DNA from: Parabacteroides bouchesdurhonensis | GTDB lineage: Bacteria > Bacteroidota > Bacteroidia > Bacteroidales > Tannerellaceae | DNA: 64,000 nucleotides | Direction of reading: 5' to 3' | NCBI RefSeq assembly: GCF_900186615.1 | Contig: NZ_LT896588.1 | Coordinates: 574,211 to 638,210 of the forward strand | Shown: positions 36,693 to 45,619 of the stretch, one piece after another | Layout: every line of letters starts with the position of its first letter | Position numbering within the stretch: the first letter of the stretch is position 1 | Position numbers and translations under genes: made by a program | Notes under the pieces: model-generated | What the model was told of the DNA's origin: nothing | What the model saw: only the letters and a program-made list of their open reading frames with translations | The model's database searches: none

Positions 36693-37543
36693 CGGTCTAT
36701 AGAAACTTGTTCAACCTCTATTTCGTCACTCAGGAACAAAAATGCAGCCTCCGAAAATTTTTCAGTTGATTCTGTTGTAAGAAAACGTCTTTTACCTGAC
36801 TTAGTCAATTTCGCATCCATTTCCGGATGACGCGTCAAATAGTTTTGCAAACTTTCCGCAACGCATTGTCCTTGTGAAAAGAGAGTCACTTCTTTTGGAA
36901 GGTTTGCTTTAATCTTATCTTTTAATAACGGATAATGCGTACATCCAAGAACTAATGTATCTATCTTAGGATCGAGAGAAAGAATATGATACAAATGTTT
37001 TTTAACAAAATAGTCTGCTCCCGGAGAGTTAAACTCATTGTTTTCTACCAAAGGAACCCACATAGGGCAAGCTTCTCCCGTAACTCTTATATGCGGAAAC
37101 ATTTTCTCTATTTCCATAGAGTAAGAATGAGAAGAGATAGTCCCCGTAGTACCCAAAATACCTACATGTTTGGTTCTGCTAACCGTATCCATTAATTCCA
37201 CTGTAGGACGTATTACTCCCAATACCCGACGGCCAGCATCCCAGTTCGGCAAATCTCTTTGTTGAATAGTGCGTAAAGCCTTTGCGGAAGCTGTATTACA
37301 AGCCAATATAACAAGCTGGCATCCCTCTTCAAAAAGTTTCATTACAGCTTGTTTTGTGAACTGATAAACAACCTCAAAAGAACGCGTTCCATAAGGAGTA
37401 CGGGCATTATCTCCTAAATAAACATAATCATATTCCGGCATAGTTTTCCGAATCTTGTCAAAGATTGTCAACCCGCCATACCCAGAATCGAAAATACCAA
37501 TCGGTCCCGGTTGTAATGAATATATTCCGTTCTTTTTCCCCAT
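36689..37543 (-). CDS. murI: glutamate racemase
   Basis: Interconverts L- and D-glutamate for peptidoglycan. 284 residues with the start GPIGIFDSGYGGLTI and both catalytic cysteines: LACNTASAKAL and LGCTHYPLL. Cytoplasmic. Forms a two-gene unit with the dipeptidase (4-base overlap) and follows the ompH genes behind a weak terminator. Confidence 0.95.
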   Translation of the reverse strand: MGKKNGIYSLQPGPIGIFDSGYGGLTIFDKIRKTMPEYDYVYLGDNARTPYGTRSFEVVYQFTKQAVMKLFEEGCQLVILACNTASAKALRTIQQRDLPNWDAGRRVLGVIRPTVELMDTVSRTKHVGILGTTGTISSHSYSMEIEKMFPHIRVTGEACPMWVPLVENNEFNSPGADYFVKKHLYHILSLDPKIDTLVLGCTHYPLLKDKIKANLPKEVTLFSQGQCVAESLQNYLTRHPEMDAKLTKSGKRRFLTTESTEKFSEAAFLFLSDEIEVEQVSIDR

Positions 37544-37551
37544 ATATAAAC

Positions 37552-37583
37552 AAAGGATGCCCTTCTGTAGAAAGACATCCTTT
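37552..37583 (-). terminator. hairpin between ompH and murI
   Basis: AAAGGATG / CATCCTTT stem with an inner TTC/GAA pairing; on minus it is followed by TTTGTTTAT. Probably a partial terminator for the upstream operon. Confidence 0.5.
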
Positions 37584-37602
37584 TCTATTATTTAGATAAT
37601 AA

Positions 37603-38097
37603 TTATATACCTAATTTAGCCTTTACAAAAGGAGTTGCATCAATAGCATTAGGACCAGTATAAAGCAATACCTGCGGATCAATAATATAAGTATATCCTT
37701 TTTCTTCTCCTACAGCATTGATAGCCTTATGAATCTTTTCCTGAATAGGTTGAATCAATTCTTGTTGTTTCTTCTCCATATCTTGTCTAGCTACCTGCAT
37801 GAAGTTATCCATACGGCCACGGATATCTTCGATTTCCTGCATTCTTCTTAACTTGATATTCTCTGTCAATGAATCCTGTTGAGCAACGAAATCAGAATAC
37901 TTTTTATTGAATTCGTCCTGCATTTGCTGTAACTCAAGTTTATATTTTTCATTCAGATCTGCTATTTTCTTTTCCATATCACTGGCATCCGGCAAACCTA
38001 AAAAAATCTCTTGTGTATTTACATAAGCAATTTTTACTTCTTGAGCAATAGCGCCCAATGGGAGAATCATTAACAATAAGACAATAAGTTTCTTCAT
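37603..38097 (-). CDS. OmpH/Skp-family periplasmic chaperone (copy 1)
   Basis: 164 residues: signal peptide (ends GAIAQ), beta strand KIAYVNTQEIF, then a long coiled-coil rich in Lys, Glu and Gln (about 40-120) and the C-terminal YTYIIDPQVLLYTG strand. Skp-type holdase for outer-membrane proteins en route to BamA. It has its own -7 box but lies close behind the other copy. Confidence 0.9.
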   Translation of the reverse strand: MKKLIVLLLMILPLGAIAQEVKIAYVNTQEIFLGLPDASDMEKKIADLNEKYKLELQQMQDEFNKKYSDFVAQQDSLTENIKLRRMQEIEDIRGRMDNFMQVARQDMEKKQQELIQPIQEKIHKAINAVGEEKGYTYIIDPQVLLYTGPNAIDATPFVKAKLGI

Positions 38098-38156
38098 TTT
38101 TATTTATAATTACTTTGTTATTAATCCAGCTAATTATTAGCGATACTTAAAGCGCA

Positions 38157-38164
38157 CAAATGTA
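38157..38164 (-). promoter_or_regulatory. -7 box (TACATTTG) for ompH copy 1
   Basis: CAAATGTA on plus, in the 72-base gap between the two ompH genes. Confidence 0.45.
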
Positions 38165-38169
38165 AGCAT

Positions 38170-38685
38170 TTATTTTGAATATCCTAATTTTATCAGCACT
38201 TCATTACTAATATCAATCTTAGGTGAAGCAAAAATAATACCCATAGTCGATGCTCTATCCAATATAAGTTGATACCCTTTATCTTCTGAAATTTCCTTTA
38301 CAGCATTGTAAATTTCATCCTGAATAGGCTTCATTAAACTTTCACGTTTTTTATACAGTTCGCCTTCTGGACCAAAATATTTACGCTTCAAATCTTGCGC
38401 TTCCTGTTCCTTCTTCACAATTTCTTCTTCACGCTTTGTCTTCATCTCCGCCGAAAGAAACACCAAGTCACTTTGATAGCTTTTATACATATTCTGGGCT
38501 TCCTGCTGGAGAGCTTCCACTTCATTCTGCCACTTCGTTGAGACCTGGCTAAGCTGTTCATTTGTCATTTCATAAGCCGGAATATTTTTCAATATATATT
38601 CCATATCTATTAATGCAAACTTTTGTGCCATTCCTGCAAAAGAGCAAAGGAATATAAAGCAACTTAAAGCAATAATCTTTTTCAT
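38170..38685 (-). CDS. OmpH/Skp-family periplasmic chaperone (copy 2)
   Basis: 171 residues: signal peptide (ends AGMAQ), FALIDMEYILKNIPAYE, a coiled-coil of about 90 residues and a C-terminal YQLILDRAS strand. Same fold as its neighbour with modest identity; Bacteroidetes usually carry the two in tandem behind bamA. Confidence 0.9.
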   Translation of the reverse strand: MKKIIALSCFIFLCSFAGMAQKFALIDMEYILKNIPAYEMTNEQLSQVSTKWQNEVEALQQEAQNMYKSYQSDLVFLSAEMKTKREEEIVKKEQEAQDLKRKYFGPEGELYKKRESLMKPIQDEIYNAVKEISEDKGYQLILDRASTMGIIFASPKIDISNEVLIKLGYSK

Positions 38686-38716
38686 ACTTCTACATTTTAC
38701 GTTTCCCTTATGACTG

Positions 38717-38724
38717 CAAATATA
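38717..38724 (-). promoter_or_regulatory. -7 box (TATATTTG) for ompH copy 2
   Basis: CAAATATA on plus, between bamA and ompH copy 2, 32 bases before the latter. Confidence 0.45.
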
Positions 38725-38762
38725 ACAGAGGGTTTATTATATAGAGCCTAAATTACATTAAT

Positions 38763-41435
38763 TTAGAATTCTTGACCAATAATAAAGTGGATGTTACTAC
38801 CGCCACGCTTGCTTGAATAATCCGGAACATCAAAGCCATAAGCCCAGTCAATACCCATCAGACCAATCATCGGCAGGAAGATACGGACACCAACACCGGC
38901 TGAACGTTTCAATGCAAAAGGATTGAAATCTCTCAGAGTTCTCCAGGCATTACCGGCTTCAGCAAATACCAGACCGTAAATAGTGGATGAAGGTTCTAAT
39001 AAGAACGGATAGCGCAATTCCATTGACAAACGGGAATAAGCATAGCCATATGAGTTATAACCGCCGTTACCTGCAATACTACCGTTTTCATAACCTCTCA
39101 ATCCGATTGTTTCCGTTGCATACGTACTTGAATAACCACTCATACCGTCACCACCCATGTAGAATGTTTCAAACGGGGATCTCTTATTTTTATCATAAGA
39201 ACCTAAGAACCCATATTCAACACGTGTCATCAAAACCGGAGTACGTTTTACAGTCAACGGAGCTAACGGTGAGAAAATCTTAGCCTTAAATTTCCATTTA
39301 TGATATTCTATAAAACGGAACTTTGTCGGGTCCTGATCACTCATTGATCCATAATCTTTATTATCAAATAAAGAGAACGGAGGCGTTGCACTTACAGATA
39401 ATGAGAATTGCGAACCTCTACGTGTATATAACGGATTATCAATAGAGTTACGTTGCAACAACAATTCAAGGTTGATATTATGACAAGTACCTTCGTTTAC
39501 CAAGAAATAATCCCAATCATGCATTTTATACATCTGATAATTTAAGGTCGCCATAAACTGGAAGAAGTCATCCGGCCAGTTCAAACGTTTACCATAACCG
39601 GCAGAAAGGCCAAACATCATAATATACTTTTCAGGATTCAAAGCAGCTTCATAATTATAGTTATTGTAACCACCATAATTTCCATAACCATAGCCACCAT
39701 ATCCATAACCGCCATAACCACCATAAGCATACGGATTGGAATAATAATTATTGTTATAGTAACTACTACTTATATCTGTCTGCTTAGAGAAATATGCACT
39801 TACAGATAATGTGTTCGGACGTTTCCCTCCAAACCATGGGTCCATAAATGAAATACTATAAGCCTGATAGTAACGTCCGTTTGTTTGTCCACTCAATGTT
39901 AATGTCTGTCCTTCTCCTTGAGGAATAATTCCTTTATAAGTCGAAGGATTAAACAGATTCTTCATAGAAAAATTAGTAAACTTCAAACTCAATTTTCCGA
40001 TTACGCCAGTCTGTCCCCAACCGGCAGAAAATTCTATCTGGTCATTGGCCTTAGACACCAGGTTATACTGAATATCCACTGTACCATTCTCGGCATCAGG
40101 AATAGGTTGAGGCACTAAATTTTCAGGGTCAAAATGCCCCATCTGCGCAATTTCACGCACAGAACGCATCAAATCTTCACGGCTGAACAACATGCCCGGT
40201 TTGGTACGGAGTTCACGACGTACAATATCTTCATACAAACGGTCATTACCATTAATTATAATCTTATTAATTGTAGCCTGAGGTCCTTCTATAATACGAA
40301 TTTCCAAAGAAATAGAATCATTATCAACATCTACTTCCACTGGGTCGGCATTGAAGAACAAATAACCATTATTATAATACAGATTTGATACGGCATCATC
40401 ATCCGAAGACAAACGTTCTCCTAATTTTTTCTGGTTATATACATCACCCGGCTTCATACCCAGTAAATACTGTAACTGTTCTGTCGGATACTTTGTATTA
40501 CCCACAAATGATACGTCTCTCAAATAATATTTATCACCTTCGTCTATTTTTAAAAAGACATCAACACGTTTATCATTATAATTAACAACACTATCTTCTA
40601 CAAGAATAGCATCACGATAACCATGTTCGTTATATTTTTCAATAATATTCTTTTTATCTTTTTCATATTCCTCCGTAGTGAACTTCTTTGTACTGAACAT
40701 CTCAAGAACACTGGATTTCCAGTCATTTTGAAGATTGAATTTTTCATTCGTCTTCTTCATCGCTTTCTTCAAATCACGGTCGGATAAAGCTTCATTCCCT
40801 TCAAAATGAATTTTATGAATCTTTGTCTTCTCATTCTTATCGATGTAAATATCTACAATCACTTCACCTTCATGAGAAACATCATCCTTCTGGGTAATCT
40901 CCACGTCCACATTCTTAAAACCTTTACCATCAAAGAATTTCTGGATAAGAATCTTTGCGCGGTCCATTAAGTTCGGAGTAACCTGAAAGCCTTTCTTCAA
41001 ACCCAGTTTCGCCTCGAGGTCTTGTCTTTCTCCTTTTTTAATGCCATGATAATTAACTTCGGATATACGTGGACGCTGTTTTAATTGTATTTCCAACCAA
41101 ATCTGGTCGCCTTCAATTTTTGTGGCCAGAATCTTTACGTCAGAAAACAGTCCATGTTTCCAAAATCGTTTTACGGCTGTTGTTATTTCATCTCCGGGAG
41201 GAATAGTAACCTCATCGCCTACCGATAATCCGGAGAAACCGATTAACACAAAATCATCATAATTCTTAATACCCGTTACCTTAATATCCGCAATTTTATA
41301 TTTCTTAGGAGGTGACGAATAAGAAATTACCGGCACTTCGGCCGGTTTTTCAACCTGGGTAGTGTCAGTTTCCTGAGCAAATGCTCCGCATACAATGCTC
41401 AGAAAAACAAAAAACAGCACTATTCTTTTGTACAT
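38763..41435 (-). CDS. bamA: outer-membrane protein assembly factor BamA
   Basis: 890 residues: signal peptide (ends GAFAQ), five POTRA domains (about 45-430; KIADIKVTGIKNYDDFVLI, KIHKIHFEGNEALSDRDLKK, YYLRDVSFVGNTKYPTEQL, INKIIINGNDRLYEDIVRRE) and a C-terminal Omp85 barrel with the conserved LRGYENGS motif and final FIIGQEF. Inserts beta-barrel proteins into the outer membrane. An unusual Gly/Tyr/Asn-rich segment sits at about residues 555-597 in a probable surface loop. Operon with uppS (15-base gap) and porG upstream, chaperones downstream. Confidence 0.95.
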   Translation of the reverse strand: MYKRIVLFFVFLSIVCGAFAQETDTTQVEKPAEVPVISYSSPPKKYKIADIKVTGIKNYDDFVLIGFSGLSVGDEVTIPPGDEITTAVKRFWKHGLFSDVKILATKIEGDQIWLEIQLKQRPRISEVNYHGIKKGERQDLEAKLGLKKGFQVTPNLMDRAKILIQKFFDGKGFKNVDVEITQKDDVSHEGEVIVDIYIDKNEKTKIHKIHFEGNEALSDRDLKKAMKKTNEKFNLQNDWKSSVLEMFSTKKFTTEEYEKDKKNIIEKYNEHGYRDAILVEDSVVNYNDKRVDVFLKIDEGDKYYLRDVSFVGNTKYPTEQLQYLLGMKPGDVYNQKKLGERLSSDDDAVSNLYYNNGYLFFNADPVEVDVDNDSISLEIRIIEGPQATINKIIINGNDRLYEDIVRRELRTKPGMLFSREDLMRSVREIAQMGHFDPENLVPQPIPDAENGTVDIQYNLVSKANDQIEFSAGWGQTGVIGKLSLKFTNFSMKNLFNPSTYKGIIPQGEGQTLTLSGQTNGRYYQAYSISFMDPWFGGKRPNTLSVSAYFSKQTDISSSYYNNNYYSNPYAYGGYGGYGYGGYGYGNYGGYNNYNYEAALNPEKYIMMFGLSAGYGKRLNWPDDFFQFMATLNYQMYKMHDWDYFLVNEGTCHNINLELLLQRNSIDNPLYTRRGSQFSLSVSATPPFSLFDNKDYGSMSDQDPTKFRFIEYHKWKFKAKIFSPLAPLTVKRTPVLMTRVEYGFLGSYDKNKRSPFETFYMGGDGMSGYSSTYATETIGLRGYENGSIAGNGGYNSYGYAYSRLSMELRYPFLLEPSSTIYGLVFAEAGNAWRTLRDFNPFALKRSAGVGVRIFLPMIGLMGIDWAYGFDVPDYSSKRGGSNIHFIIGQEF

Positions 41436-41450
41436 ATAACAACTAATTGT

Positions 41451-42194
41451 TTATAAGATTAATTGCTCACTTGTCTTACCAAACCGGCGTTCACGCTGTT
41501 GATAATACAATATAGCTCTATACAACTCTTCTTCTCTAAAATCTGGCCAAAACATATCGGTAAAATATAGTTCTGCATACGACAATTGCCATAGCAGAAA
41601 GTTACTAATGCGCTTTTCACCTCCGGTCCGAACCAACAAATCCGGATCAGGAATGCCTTTTGTAGTCAGATGGTCTGAGACAAGAGCCTCAGTTATATCG
41701 TTGGGGATTATTTTCTGTTCTGCCACTTCTCCGGCAATTTTTTTAATTGCCTCTATTATTTCCCACCGGGATGAATAGCTAAGAGCTAAAACAACGGTGG
41801 TTCCTGTATTAACAGAAGTTTGATCTATACAACCCTGTAATGTTACGCGCGCATCATCCGGCAAACGGGATAAATCACCGATCGCCATCAAACGAACATT
41901 GTTCTTCATCAGATCGGGAGTCTCCCGATGAATAGCTGATACCAATAAACTCATCAAGGCTTGCACTTCTTGCTCCGGACGATTCCAATTCTCAGTAGAA
42001 AAGGTATACAAAGTAAGATATTTCAAGCCTATAGCAGTTGCCGCTTCTACAACCTTACGAACGGAAACAACACCTTCCTGATGACCGAAACTCCGGTCTT
42101 TTTCGCGTGCTTTCGCCCAACGTCCGTTGCCGTCCATAATGATCGCCACATGCTGTGGTAAGCGTTCTCTGTCTATTTCTTCAATCAACGACAT
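41451..42194 (-). CDS. uppS: undecaprenyl diphosphate synthase
   Basis: Cis-prenyltransferase making the C55 lipid carrier for peptidoglycan and O-antigen. 247 residues with [14 protein letters not shown] (catalytic Asp), [18 protein letters not shown] and the C-terminal [20 protein letters not shown]. All signature residues are present. It lies between porG and bamA, an order seen in other Bacteroidales. Confidence 0.96.
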   Translation of the reverse strand: MSLIEEIDRERLPQHVAIIMDGNGRWAKAREKDRSFGHQEGVVSVRKVVEAATAIGLKYLTLYTFSTENWNRPEQEVQALMSLLVSAIHRETPDLMKNNVRLMAIGDLSRLPDDARVTLQGCIDQTSVNTGTTVVLALSYSSRWEIIEAIKKIAGEVAEQKIIPNDITEALVSDHLTTKGIPDPDLLVRTGGEKRISNFLLWQLSYAELYFTDMFWPDFREEELYRAILYYQQRERRFGKTSEQLIL

Positions 42195-42211
42195 CTTTTT
42201 TATTCCGTATC

Positions 42212-42916
42212 TTAATAACCACTTATACTATTTTTATTGTTACATGGCCTGTTGCGTGGTCCAAAGTCCCAGGTAACAGAAAACATCAATAAAGAATACC
42301 AATCTTTGTTTTTTAAGAAACTACTCTTTATATTATATGGATTATCCAGTATTGCATTTCCTTCGAAATTGTCGCCAAACAATTTACGAAATGAGAATTC
42401 GCAACCTAAATTCACCCTGTTTGCAATTTTATACTTTAAACCAACGCCCAAAGGAACATTCAAACCCGCAAAGGTTTTACCGTTACCGGGGGCAACCGTC
42501 AGCCCTAATCCCAATAAGACATAAGGCGAAAAACGTTTGGCATTTGCATACGCAAATTTATCACTGTATGGAAAGAAATTGAATTCCATTTGTCCGCCAA
42601 GCTCTATAAAGTTTCTTGTAAAAGAAGCTTGTGCATGATCCGGAAAAACATTGTCCAACCCTTCGGTATTCCCCGAAACACGTCCCCACAGCAAATCGGC
42701 TTTCACCGCCCATCTGAAATTAGCATTATAACGAAATACCGCGCCCAATGCGGGATTCAATCCTTTAAAAAACGCGTTCTTATTAGCATCGCCCATGTAA
42801 TAGGCTCCGCCCGCCATGCCACCAATCTCATATTTATATTCCTGCGCATAAAGTGCAGGAACTTGTCCTATCAGCAGGATTATAAGACATATTCGTTGAA
42901 AAAAAGTTGAAGTCAT
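42212..42916 (-). CDS. porG: PorG-like outer-membrane protein (DUF6089)
   Basis: 234 residues with a signal peptide (ends YAQ) and an eight-strand-type barrel: [67 protein letters not shown]. PorG of Porphyromonas gingivalis is a type IX secretion component, encoded as I recall directly upstream of uppS and bamA, the same order as here. As with PorQ, many Bacteroidales keep the gene without a full system, so secretion function is unproven. Confidence 0.8.
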   Translation of the reverse strand: MTSTFFQRICLIILLIGQVPALYAQEYKYEIGGMAGGAYYMGDANKNAFFKGLNPALGAVFRYNANFRWAVKADLLWGRVSGNTEGLDNVFPDHAQASFTRNFIELGGQMEFNFFPYSDKFAYANAKRFSPYVLLGLGLTVAPGNGKTFAGLNVPLGVGLKYKIANRVNLGCEFSFRKLFGDNFEGNAILDNPYNIKSSFLKNKDWYSLLMFSVTWDFGPRNRPCNNKNSISGY

Positions 42917-42994
42917 ATGCTTTGCTGTTATATACTACACTTCTTTTCTAACGATAAAAGCCTTATAAAATTATACATTTCATAAAGGAACTTT

Positions 42995-44359
42995 CTAATC
43001 CTTAAATCCTAACCGATTAATGCGGCCGCGCCAGATTTCATCCAGTACTTTTGCATTATTACCCGTTTTTCCTCCGAAAACAAACATAAAATTCTCTTTA
43101 TCTACTATTACGGAAGAAAAACCTCTGGCCTTATAAGTCTCCGGGAAAACCACCATCGTATCAATTACAGACCAGCTTACGCCATTATCTATTGAATTAT
43201 AAATTGTCTTTGATGCCTGCCCGGATGAATTCACACCTCCTAAGATGAATAATTTATCGTCATAACGAGCTAACATAGCTCCATCGCAAGGTTCTAAAGA
43301 ATCATCATCTTCATCTGTAAGAATAGCCCAAGAAGTACCGTCCATCGTAGCCCAGACAGAATTACAGAGTTGTCCGCTATTGCTTTTTCCACAAGCAACC
43401 GTAAGACGTTCTTTATACATTACATTGTGATTGGCTGAGCCAAAACCGGAAACAGGAAAGTTTGCCGGTACTATATTCCCTTCCGTCCAAGTCAAAGACT
43501 CATTCATCGCAGCAAACAGCAATGATCCGTCTTTATCTATGATGGAAGCCAAAACCGGAGGTTGGTTTACTCCGCCAACTTTTATGGCTCCTAATAAATA
43601 CTTAACAGTCGGAGTATTATTCAATGCCTTCCAATCCTGCCCGTTTACAGATTGATAAACAACACCTTTTGTACCAGGAGCATATAATACACCTTGGCTT
43701 TCGGTTATCTGTGAAAGAAGTATTTCATTATCCGGCAATCCGGTTAAAGGTAGTTCTTCCCAATTCTTTGCATCCGAAGCTGCCGAACGGAATAGTTTAT
43801 ATCCATTTTGTGCGGCCGGTTTTACATACATATAATAGTAGTTTGTGTTACCGGAATCGAATGCAACTACTTTTTCTTCGTCAATGCTTAAATCCGTCAC
43901 ATTCTCCGCATATAAAGTCCATACCATCGAATCGGGAACGACTTGATGGATATTTACCTTCGCAATATATTTTTTTGAAAATTGACCGTCGTATGAGTGG
44001 GTTATAAAAGTCACAGGTTTCGAAAAATCCAAAGAATCCATACCGTTCCAAACAATAGTATCGCCCGCAGCTTCTTGTACTACCTGAACCTGAGCGACCC
44101 CTGAGGCAAAATTAACAGTACAAACCACCTTTTCAATCTCAGTTCCATATGCCATGGAATCTATATTAAATATATACCCCGATAACTGATCTATAGTAAA
44201 GCTTACTTTCGATAATTCAGGAACTGAATCACTTTTCATCGTAAATGAAGTGATTTGGCAGTTTTTAGGTATTTCATATTCCGCATCATCCGAACCTAAG
44301 CAGGAATTCATCAATAAAACCAAACATCCTGCCAGAAATAGTACTATTTTATTTTTCAT
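42995..44359 (-). CDS. DUF6242-type surface lipoprotein with Kelch-like repeats
   Basis: About 454 residues. Lipoprotein signal (…LLMNSC, Cys20), then a beta-sandwich (about 25-130, QVVQEAAGDTIVWNGMDSLD) and a beta-propeller-like C-terminal part with repeating trailing aromatic strands (DKLFILGGVNSSGQ, MFVFGGKTGNN), as in Kelch proteins. Function unknown. An ATG 9 bases earlier (44368) is possible. It may be co-transcribed with porG, 78 bases away. Confidence 0.8.
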   Translation of the reverse strand: MKNKIVLFLAGCLVLLMNSCLGSDDAEYEIPKNCQITSFTMKSDSVPELSKVSFTIDQLSGYIFNIDSMAYGTEIEKVVCTVNFASGVAQVQVVQEAAGDTIVWNGMDSLDFSKPVTFITHSYDGQFSKKYIAKVNIHQVVPDSMVWTLYAENVTDLSIDEEKVVAFDSGNTNYYYMYVKPAAQNGYKLFRSAASDAKNWEELPLTGLPDNEILLSQITESQGVLYAPGTKGVVYQSVNGQDWKALNNTPTVKYLLGAIKVGGVNQPPVLASIIDKDGSLLFAAMNESLTWTEGNIVPANFPVSGFGSANHNVMYKERLTVACGKSNSGQLCNSVWATMDGTSWAILTDEDDDSLEPCDGAMLARYDDKLFILGGVNSSGQASKTIYNSIDNGVSWSVIDTMVVFPETYKARGFSSVIVDKENFMFVFGGKTGNNAKVLDEIWRGRINRLGFKD

Positions 44360-44390
44360 CAAAAACATAAGTTTGTTGCATATAAAGGCA

Positions 44391-44398
44391 CAAAAGTA
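44391..44398 (-). promoter_or_regulatory. -7 box (TACTTTTG) for the DUF6242 gene
   Basis: CAAAAGTA on plus, 31 bases before the chosen ATG. Confidence 0.5.
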
Positions 44399-44472
44399 GA
44401 AACATTTTTTGCTTTATACCTAATACTCGTCAATATTTATAATATTTTAGTGTCAAGACATTACAACTTTGA

Positions 44473-45567
44473 CTATATTTTATGAATGTACTCCGTAATA
44501 AAACATCCCGATGTTTTTGTAAAATCATCCCGATGTTTTTGTAAAATCATCCCGATGATTTGGGAATATGCTACCTTTTGAAGCCAAGTCCTATCCGGGG
44601 CTGCCACTCCTTCGTTCAAGCAAAACGGAGCAGTTTCCACACGTATTTTATCCCACAAGTCATGATTAATAAATTGCCTTAAAAGATAAGAGCCGCCTTC
44701 CACCATTAATGAATTAATTTTATGTTTACACAGAAAATCCATTATTTGAGGCAAAATATCTTGAGAAAAGTCCATCCGGATATATTCTATATTTTTCCGG
44801 TTCTCCATTTCTCTTTCTGTCAAGACATAAGTGAGAACAGAACCATCCAGCAAATGGTAATGAGAAGGAATCAGCAAATTACGATCCAGAACAATCCTCA
44901 CAGGCGATTTTCCGGCCCAATACCGAACTGTTAAAGACGGATTATCCAACAACGCAGTATTAGTTCCCACCATGATCGCATCCATTTCAGACCGCAATTT
45001 ATGAACCATCCGCAATGTCTCCTGCGATGACAAAACAACAGGAGGTACAGATGAATCCTTACGAATAATATCCATATATCCATCTGAACTTTGTGCCCAT
45101 TTTAACAGGATGTAAGGACGCTTCCGTGTCTGCTGCATCATAAACGGAAGGTTTAGCTCATAAGCTTCTTTTTCCAACACACCGGTAACAACTTCCACAC
45201 CGGCGTCACGCAACATACGTACTCCACGACCTGAAACTTCAGGAAAAGGATCGAGGCAACCAACAACAACACGTGGAATCTGCTTTTTAATGATAAGTTC
45301 CGCACACGGAGGAGTTTTACCATAATGGGAACAAGGTTCAAGGCTCACGTACAAAGTAGAATCTTTCAGCATGGATTCATTTTTCACAGAAGCAATCGCA
45401 TTTACTTCCGCATGAGGTCCTCCGCATTTTCGATGGAATCCCTCACCTATAATCTTACCATTATATACAACAACAGCACCAACCATCGGATTTGGGCTGG
45501 TATATCCTAACCCTCCGCGAGCAAGCGCAATGCAACGGGCCATATACTTATCTTCAACCTCTATCAT
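44473..45567 (-). CDS. ribD: bifunctional riboflavin deaminase/reductase RibD
   Basis: Second and third steps of riboflavin synthesis. 364 residues: N-terminal cytidine-deaminase-like zinc domain (GPHAEVNAI, EPCSHYGKTPPCAE) and C-terminal DHFR-like reductase domain (KWAQSSDGY, RSEMDAIMVGTNTALLDNPSLT, SLMVEGGSYLLRQFI). The last roughly 25 residues are encoded by a 22-base tandem array read in shifting frames (GMILQKHRDDFTKTSG), so the natural C-terminus has been altered or extended; the core enzyme is intact. Divergent from prmC with a 52-base spacer. Confidence 0.93.
   Translation of the reverse strand: MIEVEDKYMARCIALARGGLGYTSPNPMVGAVVVYNGKIIGEGFHRKCGGPHAEVNAIASVKNESMLKDSTLYVSLEPCSHYGKTPPCAELIIKKQIPRVVVGCLDPFPEVSGRGVRMLRDAGVEVVTGVLEKEAYELNLPFMMQQTRKRPYILLKWAQSSDGYMDIIRKDSSVPPVVLSSQETLRMVHKLRSEMDAIMVGTNTALLDNPSLTVRYWAGKSPVRIVLDRNLLIPSHYHLLDGSVLTYVLTEREMENRKNIEYIRMDFSQDILPQIMDFLCKHKINSLMVEGGSYLLRQFINHDLWDKIRVETAPFCLNEGVAAPDRTWLQKVAYSQIIGMILQKHRDDFTKTSGCFITEYIHKI
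44504..44557. repeat. 22-base tandem array inside the 3' end of ribD
   Basis: CATCCCGATGTTTTTGTAAA plus AT repeats exactly at 44504-44525 and 44526-44547, with a third partial copy (CATCCCGATG) to 44557. The unit contains the near-palindrome CATCCCGATG. Because 22 is not a multiple of three, each copy is read in another frame. Confidence 0.95.
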
Positions 45568-45571
45568 AATC

Positions 45572-45603
45572 TTTGCATATAAATGGTTTTTGCACTACTT
45601 TTG
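45572..45603 (+). promoter_or_regulatory. promoter of the prmC-recX-comF operon
   Basis: TTTG (45572-45575), 20 bases, TACTTTTG (45596-45603), 16 bases before the prmC ATG. It excludes the longer start at 45530. Confidence 0.75.
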
Positions 45604-45619
45604 TACAAAAACAGAAAGC

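Noticed and set aside
44504..44557. Possible CRISPR-like direct repeats in ribD
   Set aside because: Copies are adjacent with no spacers and lie inside a coding sequence; simple tandem repeat.
45530..45619. Longer N-terminus for PrmC
   Set aside because: The promoter at 45572-45603 lies inside it and the added residues overlap ribD.
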